A stretch of 64,000 nt of DNA from Mesodorylaimus sp. YZB2_4 (Eukaryota > Nematoda > Enoplea > Dorylaimida > Dorylaimidae). Below the pieces are notes generated by a model. That model had not been told where the DNA came from and made no database searches. It was given only the letters and a program-made list of their open reading frames with translations. Of the stretch, positions 54,372-64,000 are shown piece after piece. The stretch covers positions 434,001 through 498,000 of the forward strand of contig JASANH010001212.1 of the NCBI GenBank assembly GCA_030248295.1, given 5' to 3'. Positions within the stretch are counted from its first letter, which is position 1. Every line of letters begins with the position of its first letter. A program made the position numbers and the translations under genes.

Positions 54372-57314
54372 ATGGCCGATGATACACCACCGAGCAAGTC
54401 GGGCGACAAGGCTCCATCGTCATCGTCGAACGTCGATGCTGACGGTTCGAAAACGCTCAATGTCAATGTGGACATTTCCAGTGATCGATGGATGGTCGTT
54501 TCGTATCGCGATGAGAAAGGAGATCTATTCCACGGCATCTTACTGAAAGCAAATGAAACGTAAGTTGAAATGTAAAGATTTCTCAAGAAGCAACGTAGGC
54601 CCAAGTTTCGTAAATTTAGATCCAGCGCGGAAACATCTTCAGTCGCAGGAGGGGTCAAAAGCGGGTTGCCTTCACAAGACCCGGAAGGATGGAAGAAAGC
54701 CAAGGAACGTGAGGCAATTGGATGGATGCCGAAGCTGGTGAACTTAAATGGTGTGGTTCGATCGCCCCCGTTTCCAGAGTGGGACCCAAGCAAGTTGGCA
54801 GCCATCGCCCTGCGTCGTACGTCAAACAATGGAACGACAAAAGCGGATGATGAGTTCAATTTGGCGAATTCTAAACCGGCTCTGGGCATTCGAAGATTAG
54901 AGAATCGTAGCGTTCGGCTAAGGTTAGCTTTGACCCAGCATCGACCGATCCGACCCGGCCTATCCCGAGGCCTGGATCCCGATCCCGACCCGGCCGATCT
55001 GTACAAAAAACAGAAGATAGATGGGGACGACGTGTTTGACACTGCGTCCTCACCAACCTGCCATGGTTAATCGCTGTCACTCTCTGCTGGACCACTCCAA
55101 AGGACATAGGAGAGCTAAGCAGCACCTAAAGCGGGATTAAGTACTGATTTGAGAGGAAAAACGGGATTTTCTAGTTTTAGTTTGTCACATTTCATCACTT
55201 CCCAGCAAATAAAGCTCGAAAAATATTAGTTGCCGATCCGGCCGATCTAGCAGTCAAATTGGATCGGGAACCGATGCACCCCTCGGATCGGCGGATCGGT
55301 CGATGCCGGGCTTTGACTCGAGTCGTTTTATAAAGCGAGAATCACAAGTCCCTCATGGCGTCGTTGTTAAGCACGTCGGGGCTCTCAGACCCCGTTTGAG
55401 CAGAGTGAAACAGTCGATCTCTGAGACTTTTTTAGTTCTGGCATGAAAATTCTTATTTTATTTCAGACCGACTGCCAGCCAGAGAAGTACCGTGCTTTGC
55501 GCCAAGTGTCAGGAACAGCGTGTTTGGCTTCCGCCATCTCGTCGATCCGTCACAAATGGAAGTGTTGATCGGAATCGACATGGGCCAGTTTCATTGTTTT
55601 CGTCAAATTCGACGATCCCGAATTCCAGTGCGACATCTAAGAGGCGATTGAGCGACGCTATGGATCCATCCTCGAGTTTGTCTTCAACAAACAGCTCATC
55701 GGGCTCCAAGAAGTTCAAAACACGGAATGGCTCATCGATAGCAGCGGCTGAGGCAGATCAGGCATCGTCAGCCGCCCTGCCGTCCTCGTCGAAAGTTGTT
55801 CTATCATCTGACAATGAAGGCGCTTCGAAAATCGAAAAGTCGGATCCTGGTACGCCTTCGACTGAAAAGGTCTTGCTCAAAATACCGAAGCTGAAAATAT
55901 CGTTTGGAAATAAGGAAGGGAAAACGACGACTATAATAACCATGCCGCCCGCCGACACAGTCAAATTGAAATCGAATCACGATGTTGCCGACGATGTTGG
56001 TGAGAGCTCGCTCGGGTCAAATGGAACGGTAGATAAGAGTCCGTCAGTAATGACGACAGTGTCTTCAAATGGCGATTCATTCGACCAACGTGAGGGCGTG
56101 CTTTTGCCCGGTGGACTACGAGTCGGCGATGTCGTTTGGGCGAAAATGCCCGGTTCGCCTTATTGGCCAGCGAAAATATTTAGCGCTAGTGGAAGCGCTG
56201 CTTGTGTGACTTGGTGCGGGTCGCGACAGTACGGATTTGTGGAATTTAAAGGTAAGAGTGTCAATTTTTGCGTACAAGGAAAGGGCGGTGCGGGGATGAT
56301 GCCGGGAACAAAGCGGCTTGTTGTCGGTGCTCAGAATTCAAGCGGTTTTATATTTTAGCGATGGAGCCATTCAAGGAGACGTTTCGGAAACGTTACAACA
56401 CGAAACGAAACACTGGTGGTTATCAAAAAGCTGTGGCTGAAGCGATCGTAAAATGTAGCGGCAGTGACGGTGATCAGGAAGGCGATCCAATGAGATCGGA
56501 CTCGTACTATTATCAACATATAATTTCTGCCGCTTGTTGGAAATATTTGACAGGCTCGAAGAATGTCACAAAAGCGCAATCCCGAAATGGCGATCGAAAT
56601 CGAAGACGGAACAGCGGAAGGGGTTATTCCACTGCGAGTAGTGGTCGTGGCAGAACACCTAAATCAGGAAAACATTCGTTCCATGCCGTCGACGGCATCG
56701 ATTCCGAGTCAGTTACGTCCGTCAGCTCCCTCAATTCGCCCCAGTCCAATGTGACAACACCCAGCACCGAGTGGCAACCGAGAGTAGTTATTAGGGCCGT
56801 GGATCAGGAAGTGGCGAACAGGAAAGGACGGAAACAGAAATTGATGTCGAAATGGAATAGTTCGATGGAATCGAGTTTCGAGAAGCCGGTCTTCGAGAGT
56901 CCTCTGAAACCGCCGGCGAGTGCGCAGTTCTATATCGAGAATGGACCAGTTTCACCGTTGCCTGTGCAAAGAAGTGAAGACGACGACGAGGACGACGACG
57001 ATTTTAAGAAATTGGAGATCGATGAATCGGCTCAACTCGATGACGAGGATGAGATGAATGGCGACCACGGACAGTCTTTGTCGACCTGTGCACCAGTCGC
57101 TACTTTAGCTCCAACTGCGGCCACTGGCACGACTCATCGATCGATCCCTGTTGTGCAAAATAATGAGACGAGAATTCAAGCGCAGAGTGGAGATACGCAT
57201 GGACAGGTTCGAACGCGTGTGGGAGAAGGATCCGATGATTTCGAGAGTGCATTGACTGAATTGCAGGAAATGAATGAACTTTGTGCGGGCACCTCGGTCT
57301 TGGCGCCTTGTTAG
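54372..57314 (+). CDS. PWWP2A/B-like chromatin protein
   Basis: PWWP2 proteins bind H2A.Z and H3K36-methylated nucleosomes and recruit NuRD components. Exon 1 (ATG at 54372) has VNVDISSDRWMVVSYRDEKG and DLFHGILLKANE. Exon 2 has GLPSQDPEGWKKAKEREAIG and RLENRSVRL. A zinc-knuckle-like VLCAKCQEQR begins exon 3 (55466). Exon 3 continues with a Ser-rich stretch, VLLKIPKLKISFGNKEGKTT and the PWWP core GDVVWAKMPGSPYWPAKIFS. Exon 4 finishes the domain (MEPFKETFRKRYNTKRNTGG, YQKAVAEAIVK). The order matches vertebrate PWWP2A/B, in which the PWWP domain is nearly C-terminal, whereas here about 270 further residues follow (basic, Ser-rich, then an acidic EDDDEDDDDFKKLEIDE). Intron 2 contains a transposon (54935-55309). 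Confidence 0.82.
54935..55309. mobile_element. hAT-like non-autonomous DNA transposon (375 bp) in a PWWP2 intron
   Basis: Left terminus CCAGCATCGACCGATCCG and, as reverse complement of the right end, CCGGCATCGACCGATCCG: 18 bp inverted repeats with one mismatch. Both sides are flanked by GCTTTGAC (54927-54934 and 55310-55317), a perfect 8-bp target duplication. Subterminal parts are rich in GATCC/GATCGG motifs. There is no coding capacity. The left target duplication lies six bases inside the intron donor AG/GTTAGC, so the element landed next to a splice site without destroying it. Confidence 0.85.
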
Positions 57315-57576
57315 TTAAATTTAATTGGCTTTGTCTTTAGATTTTTTATCTGTAAAGTGAGCTTGTAAGTGGACACGAATTTAGGCTAGGAGGGGGTTTT
57401 CAGAGTAGTTGCCATAAGTGATCGGGGATGAATGTATTTTCGTGCAGTTTATGGCACACTGGTGAGTTCTAATCTCCAACTCTTTTATGTGTATAAATTT
57501 GGATCTATTTTCGCACTTGACATTGGTATTTGCATAAACATGACCTTATTATAAACATGGATCAGGAAAAAGTAGG

Positions 57577-59615
57577 TCATTTTTTCATCTGAATGGAATA
57601 ACCCCCTTCGGCATTTTGTTCTAGCTTGAAATTCTCGGTGGACAAACCAAACGGGCGTAGGAACATGTTGCCGAGATCTTTCAGCTTATCGATCATATCG
57701 GCCTTCATGCGTTCGTTCCGTTCGTTTATCATTGGAGGCAGCCGCTGGAAAACACAGGTGAATAGGTTGAAGGTGTGATCAACGGGAGAGGACTTGCAAA
57801 GTGAAAGAGTGGCGGTTACTAGACTCGACCAGCACACTGCACGTTCTAGCAGACCCTCCTTGTCTCACGATCAGCCAGCTGACCAGCAGAAAATAAGGTG
57901 TCATGCCATACTTTATCCATAGCCAAGCACCATAAGGCGCACTCGAGGGCTAAGGAACACATATTTGACAATCATTTTTTAACCGTGGCGGGAGTCGAAT
58001 CCTCCCCTATAAGTGCTAGATATAGAGGCTGGAGGGCATAAAGACGTTGTTTCTGGCGTGGTGCAAAAACTCCTATCGCTAATAAGATTTTTTGATCCCT
58101 CCTGGTCGTTCCAGGGGAGGATCGACTTTTGGTCCTTCTCCCAGGGGCTAGGGGCTTGGTTAGTTGGCCTTATCTTGCCATCGACTAGGGTCAATCCATG
58201 ATCCACGCCGAGCAGGAGCGCGTGTTAGTCGCTACTCCGCGATGTCGGCGGTTACCCTACTGTGCGTAACCATACTCAGCCTGTGCCCCGTGAGGGGACC
58301 CAGATGCGAGAGCCTACCGGGTTAGAAGGACTCTCCTTAGTTCTGCCAAGCAAACTGTGACAGACGCCTTTCATCGCTAAACCACTGAGGCGGCTGCCGC
58401 TAAACAACCAGGTACTGTACTTACAGTTAAGGCAGCCCGTGCCGCATTATTACTCGGTTCCAATCGAAGCAGGCTTTGATAATCGTCCAATGCCTTGTCC
58501 CACGTATCTTCTTTTATTTCGTACAATTGAGCGCGACGAAAATAAGCTTTGGAGTAGGCGGAATCCAGTTCAATGGCTTTAGAGCAATCAGCGACAGCTT
58601 TTTCATTCATTTCCTGAAAACTCCAATGGCCTCAAGCGGTTTGAATACTTGTGAACATATACATTGCAGTGCGCTCCCATCCGCCGCGCGCCCAACCATT
58701 TTAAGCCAGTCCAGTTTTCGTAACCAGACTTCTACACGACTGGACTTGGAAGCGCTAGTGTGTAATCCAACTATACTTCACACACTATGTTTAGGGGGCA
58801 TCTCTGAACCAGGACTCTACACTCACCATTTTGATAAAGCAGGCGGCTCGATTACTGTAGAATATAGCTCGGACATTGGCAAACGACGGCGGGCATTCGA
58901 TAAGAGCTTTGGTGTAGCGTTTGGCTGCTTCTTCCCATTTCTGCTCAATAAATAACGTGTTGCCTTCTTGCTTAATTTCCAGTGACCGCTGATGATGTCG
59001 CTGAAAAAGTAACGAGCTTTCTCGAAAAGTAAGGCACACCGTTTCTGTCAGACATGAATCTGTCCATAGGAAGGTCCTGCCTTGCGGGATTACATAGTAC
59101 CGGAGGGGGTTTTTGAGGACATATATCATATTCCCTAAATTAGAAGGGCTACCCGTAGATTACTAATAGACCCATGTACGGGAAAAGTCTGGATCCTGAG
59201 TGGAGACTTCCCCGCCATTTTTTAATTTGAATTTTTGCCATTTTTTAAAAGCTGAGATAATTCACTCGTTTTATCCGAACCTTCATCTTTGCCTATCACC
59301 GTTAGGGTAAGACAGGTCTATGCGGTCTCGATGGTAGGGAGTAAAACGTCCCAACTTTTCAGGAAGGGGTTGCCTCCTATCCCCTCCCGCAATACATACA
59401 TCTCGCTCCTCATCCGACATCATATTCTCCAACTCTTTCAGATGCTCATCGTCGACAGTGTATTCATCAATTTCCTTCACAGTCTCTTCCGACTGGCCAG
59501 CAGGTTCCTGCAAGTTCGCTTCGGATGGATCCAAGGCTGTGGTAACTGCATCGCCAGCACTCGTCGCTTCCTCGCATTGACAATCGAAAAACTCTTCCTT
59601 ATCGTCTGATGCCAT
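57577..59615 (-). CDS. TTC1: Tetratricopeptide repeat protein 1
   Basis: Co-chaperone-like TPR protein. The first exon (ATG at 59615) encodes an acidic N-terminus MASDDKEEFFDCQCEEATSA to ELENMMSDEERD. The second, from about 59000, has RSLEIKQEGNTLFIEQKWEE, AAKRYTKALIECPPSF and AIFYSNRAACFIKM (TPR1-2). The third has KAVADCSKAIELDSAYSKAY and FRRAQLYEIKEDTWDKALDD (TPR2-3). The last has RLPPMINERNERMKADMIDK and LKDLGNMFLRPFGLSTENFK, the family's signature C-terminus, stop at 57577. About 265 residues. Two introns are long (about 680 bp and 270 bp or more) and the first of these carries repeats. Confidence 0.93.
57965..58400. repeat. tRNA-like fragment and retroelement-like repeat in a TTC1 intron
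   Basis: At 57984-58010 the minus strand reads a T-arm-like AGGGGAGGATTCGACTCCCG. From 58080 to 58380 the plus strand carries the same blocks as 41690-41960: GATGTCGGC, GTAACCATACTCAGCC, GAGGGGACCCAGATGCGAG, AGTTCTGCCAAGCAAACTGT and GACAGACGCCTTTCATCG. No coding frame. Confidence 0.6.
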
Positions 59616-59762
59616 TCGAAGTCGATTTTGCTGAAAAGAAAAAATGTGAACTGAGCCAATTGGTTTCTCTTAAAGAATCTGCGGCTATAGTCCGCGTTAT
59701 CAAAATCACAGATCACGACCAATAAATCTAATCGTTTACTAGAACACGAAACATAATCAAAA

Positions 59763-61102
59763 TCAGCTTGGAGAAGGAGTACCATCTTCGTCAAGTTTTA
59801 CAATCTTTCCCGTGCCCTCGTCGTATTTTCCAATCTTTCGTAAAGGCGCTGAGACTTCAGAGACGGGGACCGAGGCTAGAGGCGTTTCGGTCAAGTACTT
59901 GAGTGATACGTCCCCTTGATAAACGTTTCCGTGTATATCCATCGCGTAATTGTATTCTTTGGGATTCTCTAAAGCTTCTAGAATCTTGTCTTCCATATTT
60001 TCCATGGTTAGGAAGTTCTTAGAACGTTCCTAGAAAAGGCAAGAATGTGTAAATCCAAGAAAAATGGACAGCTAATTCTGCCTTACAGTCATTGCTAACA
60101 CCTCGGCTTCTCGGTCACGGATTTCCTGCTGCTCCGATTTGATAAGTGCTTCGATTTCGAGCAATGTTGCTTCTTCGAGACGCTTGATTTGATCATTGAT
60201 TTTTGCTTTCCTAAACACAAGATTAAAGACTTATTTGATGGAAGAAACCAAGACTCGAGAAATTCTTACCTTTTCTCACCGATTCGACGATTTTCTTTAT
60301 CATTTTCGAGCAAGACTTGTCGGAATTCTTCATCCTCACGTCGTTGAATAGCTTCTTGTCCCATAGCACCTTTCATTTGTTCTTCGTTCATGCGCTTGTA
60401 CATGGCTCTAAAGTCAAATACTAATTACAGGTAGAAGAGGGTCTCGGAATAGCAGAATTATGCCTTGTCTAAACTGTGGGCAAAACCATTTTCTTATCAG
60501 TTCCCATAGTCGGAATCTTAACATCGCAGATTTAGCAAGTTGAACCGTGGAAGTTTAGTTTTGCAAGTTGAACCGTGGAATCGATCCTACTGCTGCGAAA
60601 CGAACCATGGTGATGGACTTGGTATCTTCCTAAATCTCGTCTGACAAGATTTTTCATGCACTGATACGTGACGTGTGGGTTGGGTACGCTTAAGAGATAA
60701 TCTCCATTCTTCGCTCGAAGAATCGCGCTCACAATGAGAGTTTCCCTTTTCTTAATTTACATCAAGCACGTATGTAGCTGCCTTCATACTATAAATGGAC
60801 ACGTACCTGTAAGTGGACAAGGCATCATTGTAGGTGTGCCTTCTCCATAGCATTTCCTGAACATCAGCCGCATCTTGCCAAGGCGTATGAACAACCGTGT
60901 ATCGCTTGGTCCTTGCGGGAGGAATCAAAGGCGCTTTCCTGCGAATGGAAAATCATGAATCATACGCGCCATTCTGAAACGGGCACATTGCTATGATGAC
61001 TTACGCAGGTGGATTCGGAAGCCTCGTGACCGATCGTCGAAGAACAATTAGTCGTAAATTACTCGATAAAGCGCTGTTGAGAAGTTCAGGAACGAACATC
61101 AT
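59763..61102 (-). CDS. MRPS26: Small ribosomal subunit protein mS26, mitochondrial
   Basis: Component of the mitochondrial small ribosomal subunit. Exon 1 (ATG at 61102) encodes an Arg-rich presequence (LRLIVLRRSVTRLPNPP) suited to mitochondrial import. Exon 2 reads KAPLIPPARTKRYTVVHTPW and VQEMLWRRHTYNDALSTYR. Exon 3 reads AMYKRMNEEQMKGAMGQEAI with a long basic-acidic helix. Exon 4 reads RKAKINDQIKRLEEATLLEI. Exon 5 reads ERSKNFLTMENMEDKILEAL, then ENPKEYNYAMDIHGNVYQGD, which corresponds to the conserved C-terminal motif of mS26 (RENLEARVEAALD...NYNWAI). Stop at 59763. The intron between exons 2 and 3 is about 390 bp and contains two copies of TTGCAAGTTGAACCGTGGAA-like sequence. Confidence 0.82.
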
Positions 61103-61530
61103 TGTCGCCAAGAATAGTATGATCTGCCCGACTTTGTTCTTGCGGATTCGAAAGTTGTTTCCAAGGCTAACAGAAAAAATTAAGCTACACCACACGGCGC
61201 GTGGCCTCTGGGCAGTCGGGGAATTAGTCCGTGCTGCATGTAAAGTGTAGAAAGAATCGTGGTAGTGGGAATAAAGCTGATTTTGAATCACTGGATCATA
61301 TTTAGGTCGATCATATTGTCCCGTGAATGATCATCCAAAGGAAAAACGATGCAAATTTTGCGTGATCATACCACTGGACTGCCATAGAATAAGTTGGTCG
61401 TGTCGAGCAAACAGGATCTGCGGATTACTGTAGCCGTTGAACGAGCCGGAAATATATCATCTATTGTAGCTAGATATCATTGCGATGACATAATTCTCAC
61501 AAAAGTTTTTCAAGGCGCTATTTTGTCAGA

Positions 61531-62351
61531 ATGTCCCGTGGTAACGGTGTAACGCTGTCGAAAGCGCTTCTGTTCATTTTCAACGCCTTCCTTTGGGTAA
61601 GCTGATATTTTGCACTCAGTTTGCTGTCCGTGCAGGGTTTCGCCGTCCCTCTCTCTTCTGTGTACAGAGTTAAAATAAAAGCTCATTGAAGACGTATCAG
61701 GCTGTTTGTTTAGGTTGCTGGTCTGGGAATACTCGCAGTTGGAATCTGGATGCTGGCTGATCCTAGACGGTCATATATTTTGGATTTGGTCAACTACTAC
61801 GAGAACGATCCTTTCCTCTTATTCGCCGCTTATATTTTCCTCGGTGTCGGAACGATTGCGGTTTTTGTTGGCATTCTCGGTTGCTGCGGAGCTCTGCGAG
61901 AAATTCAGTGTATGCTGGCCTCGGTAAGTAGACCATGTTTAGGAGCCTGAAAACTGACCAGCTGCAAATGATTGTCGTTTTAGTACTGCTTCGTTCTGGG
62001 CATTATTTTCTGTGCGCAAGTGACGGCTGGGATCATGGCGGTGGTATTTAGAGAACAGGTTTGTTTTTTATTCTTAAAATGGGTGGAACGGTTGCTTCAG
62101 CCGGTCTGCCTTAGTCCTAGCTTTGGGTCTTACTTCTTAGAGGTTGGTTTCGTTGGGCTTTGCTTGGTCGCTGTTCGTGGCAGACTGCTATTGCTATAGA
62201 CTCACGTCAGTCAGATCCACAGCTTCTAAATCTGTTATTTTCATGATTTCAGATCACTCGCGACATGAAGTGGTATTTGTACGATCTGTCTCACAATCGA
62301 TACGAGCGCCAAAAATGGGTGACTTCACTCGTGGATACAATCCAGTTTTAT
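61531..62351 (+). CDS. Tetraspanin, 5' part (gene continues, remaining exons not found)
   Basis: Exon 1 (ATG at 61531) MSRGNGVTLSKALLFIFNAF; exon 2 VAGLGILAVGIWMLADPRRS, then FAAYIFLGVGTIAVFVGILG and CCGALREIQCMLAS, the tetraspanin intracellular CCG-type motif between membrane segments 2 and 3; exon 3 YCFVLGIIFCAQVTAGIMAV (segment 3); exon 4 ITRDMKWYLYDLSHNRYERQ and the start of the large extracellular loop, ending TIQFY at a GTAAGC donor (62352). The expected CCG loop motif and fourth membrane segment are not found up to 64000, so they lie beyond the window after a long repeat-filled intron. The start is 428 bp from the divergent mS26 start. Which tetraspanin it is cannot be told. Confidence 0.88.
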
Positions 62352-63272
62352 GTAAGCTGCTGCTTTTATCATCTTAAGACACCACCGATTCTTGAAATCC
62401 TTAACCAGAACATGGAATGCACAAAACTCTGAACTCGCCACTGAACCAAAATCCTTCGCGAAGTCTTGCATGGTGAATAGGTTCGACCTGTTGATCTACT
62501 TGCCAGAGTCGGAGAGGCGACCTTTATTAGCTATTCTGGCTAGCTGCGTATTCAAAACGATAAGGACTCCTCTCTCCCATCATCGACCCGCTGGGTCGCC
62601 CTCACGCCTAGCGATACGGTCTCCCTCTCAGCTTATCCAGGCCCTGCCATATCCAGTGTTGCTGGTGGGTTCTAGGAACGGCCAGCCGCACTGGTAGTGG
62701 GCATGTCAGGATTCAAGGAGTGCAATGTCCTCATCGTCGATACCGCTCAGTGGAGGATGCGGCATCTCGTACGGCCCAGTGGCCGAGTAGCTATACGATC
62801 ACGCGTCACTGGGAGGGAAGGCTTATAGCTTCAGTCCACTTTACACTGAGGTCACTGCAAGTATGAGCGTCGCAACTGCGCCGTCAGGAACCCGTCTTAC
62901 CGAGACTTATGCATTCAGGACCATTCACCATCATCGGCCAACTCCACGTTTCAGCTTCTGTATGTATTCGCGTATTTTTTCTTGATAAAGATTTGAGCTC
63001 GCCGGGATTAGAACCCGGGGCATCCAGTTCGCCAGTCGAAAATCATATCAACTCGACCACGAGGGCCATACAAATATGAGATTTATTACGGGGGGGGGGG
63101 GTTTAAGTTCGAGGTGGAGAAATAATACATAGGACGAGTTCAGCTGGCTGAAAAGATTCGGTCGCACAAAAACTGAATCTTGCATCTACCCGCACGTGCG
63201 TTATCCATTTCACTATACTGGCCGTCTCGACGTCCACAAATTTTCCTCTTGAGACTCAATGTGAACTGTGGG
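62352..63272. other. Start of a long tetraspanin intron with repeats
   Basis: No exon recognised. 62480-62960 is GC-rich and repeat-like. At 62995-63070 the minus strand has a tRNA-like segment with a good T-arm (CCCGGGTTCTAATCCCGG) and an A-box-like CGTGGTCGAGTTGATATG, but the acceptor stem does not pair, so it is a tRNA-derived repeat. A run of 12 G is at 63090-63101. Confidence 0.45.
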
Positions 63273-63960
63273 TAGCGTTCGTTCGGGATCCCGGTCCCGA
63301 TCCCGATTCCGGTCGGGATTGCCCCTCCCGAACCCGATCCCGATCCCGATAAAAAGTGTTCGGGATTGGGGACTGAATATTGTGGTGATAGAATGTTTTT
63401 ATTGCAACAGGGAATGGGGCTGGTGTATGGGAAACGAGCTGTAGGGGTGATAATGGCATGATCGGATGAAAGTACTCCCATAAAATGCACAAGTCCTGCT
63501 TTTTCTGATGTACGATTTGCGCCCAGTTGGATACAGTAACAGCCCGCATTTCCCTTCATTAGATGGTGGGCCTGCTGCAGAAGCTGGCGACATTCTGCTT
63601 GACACTGACTCAGATGGTCATGGCCATCAAAATATTTCAGAAGGGGAAATATAGAGACCTTGGCGGATGATTGAATTGATAGAGGAGAAGGAGGGGATTT
63701 GTTTGCTGATTTGTAACTGATTCTTCGCTTGCCTGATTTTGAATGCAATGATAAATACTGCACTAAAAATTATCCAAGGAAAGGGAATCTGTGGCTTTTA
63801 ATTTGCTGGCTACTCAGGGTGGGTTGTAGGTCATCTATAGCCAATGAAAAGCGCTCTCTTCACAAAATCCCGATCCTGTCCCGATCCCGATCCCGGTCGG
63901 GATTGAGCGAGTCCCGATCCCGATACCGATCCCGAAAATAATGATCCCGAACGAACGCTA
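63273..63960. mobile_element. hAT-like non-autonomous DNA transposon, 688 bp
   Basis: Perfect 18-bp terminal inverted repeats: the left end TAGCGTTCGTTCGGGATC (63273-63290) and the right end GATCCCGAACGAACGCTA (63943-63960). Flanked by the 8-bp duplication ACTGTGGG at 63265-63272 and 63961-63968. Eight-base duplications and a YANNG-like end are hAT hallmarks. Both subterminal regions (63285-63355 and 63865-63935) carry many GATCCC units in both orientations, as expected for transposase subterminal binding sites. The middle has no transposase domain. The perfect ends indicate a recent insertion. Confidence 0.9.
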
Positions 63961-64000
63961 ACTGTGGGCTGTATTTAATTCTTCGTATTTTAGCAAAAAT

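Noticed and set aside
62995-63070. Functional tRNA gene on the minus strand
   Set aside because: Good T-arm but no closed acceptor stem and no normal anticodon arm. A tRNA-derived repeat is likelier.
63140-63763. 207-codon minus-strand frame
   Set aside because: It is the translation of the hAT-like element's GATCCC array and flanks. There is no transposase domain.
1-64000. CRISPR arrays, bacterial operons, viral genomes
   Set aside because: No regular direct repeats with unique spacers, no polycistronic gene order and no viral structural or polymerase genes. Pervasive spliceosomal introns exclude a prokaryotic origin.

Overview
The window is nuclear DNA from a small-genome animal. Nearly every gene is split by GT-AG introns, most of them 50-100 bp with acceptors of the form TTTCAG, and the proteins are metazoan (COPI delta, SNAPC4, SNAPC2-like, RNF216, Nup358, TMEM220, prefoldin 2, RBM7, PAF-acetylhydrolase alpha, two-domain phosphofructokinase, PWWP2, TTC1, mS26, tetraspanin). 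Density is about one gene per 3 kb. I cannot name the species from sequence alone. The CHK-type choline/ecdysteroid kinase-like protein, the short introns and a Nup358 without a visible cyclophilin domain would suit an ecdysozoan or another compact invertebrate, but that is inference.

Layout. 0-9 kb: ARCN1 (-), an unrecognised cysteine-rich type II membrane protein (+), an intronless, motif-dead Rab23-like copy (-) and SNAPC4 (-). 9-18 kb: RNF216-like RBR ubiquitin ligase (+), sharing an E-box-rich divergent promoter with SNAPC4; a small single-pass membrane protein (-); a CHK/EcKinase-like protein (-). 18-28 kb: a Nup358/RanBP2 (-) with three tandem Ran-binding modules, then TMEM220 (-) and prefoldin 2 (-). 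28-38 kb: a SNAPC2-like gene (+) with a 2 kb repeat-filled intron, RBM7 (+), and an RIIa/IQ-motif protein (-) built from repeated exons. 39-46 kb: PAFAH1B catalytic subunit (+), an unrecognised gene (-), phosphofructokinase (+) and a charged coiled-coil ORF (-). 46-54 kb: gene-poor, with SINE-like repeats and an unrecognised GC-rich gene (-). 54-64 kb: PWWP2 (+), TTC1 (-), mitochondrial ribosomal protein mS26 (-), and the 5' part of a tetraspanin (+) whose remaining exons are not found before the window ends.

The genes are ordinary housekeeping loci and do not form an operon or gene cluster. The one functional coincidence is that two candidate subunits of the snRNA-activating complex (SNAPC4 and a SNAPC2-like protein) lie about 20 kb apart.

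Mobile and repeat content is notable: two short non-autonomous DNA transposons with matching terminal inverted repeats and perfect 8-bp target duplications (hAT-like), two tRNA-derived SINE families, a family of about 200 bp repeats in at least four copies, a longer retroelement-like repeat in two copies, and several G/C homopolymers, three of them exactly 15 nt long. I see no rRNA gene, CRISPR array or intact functional tRNA gene.
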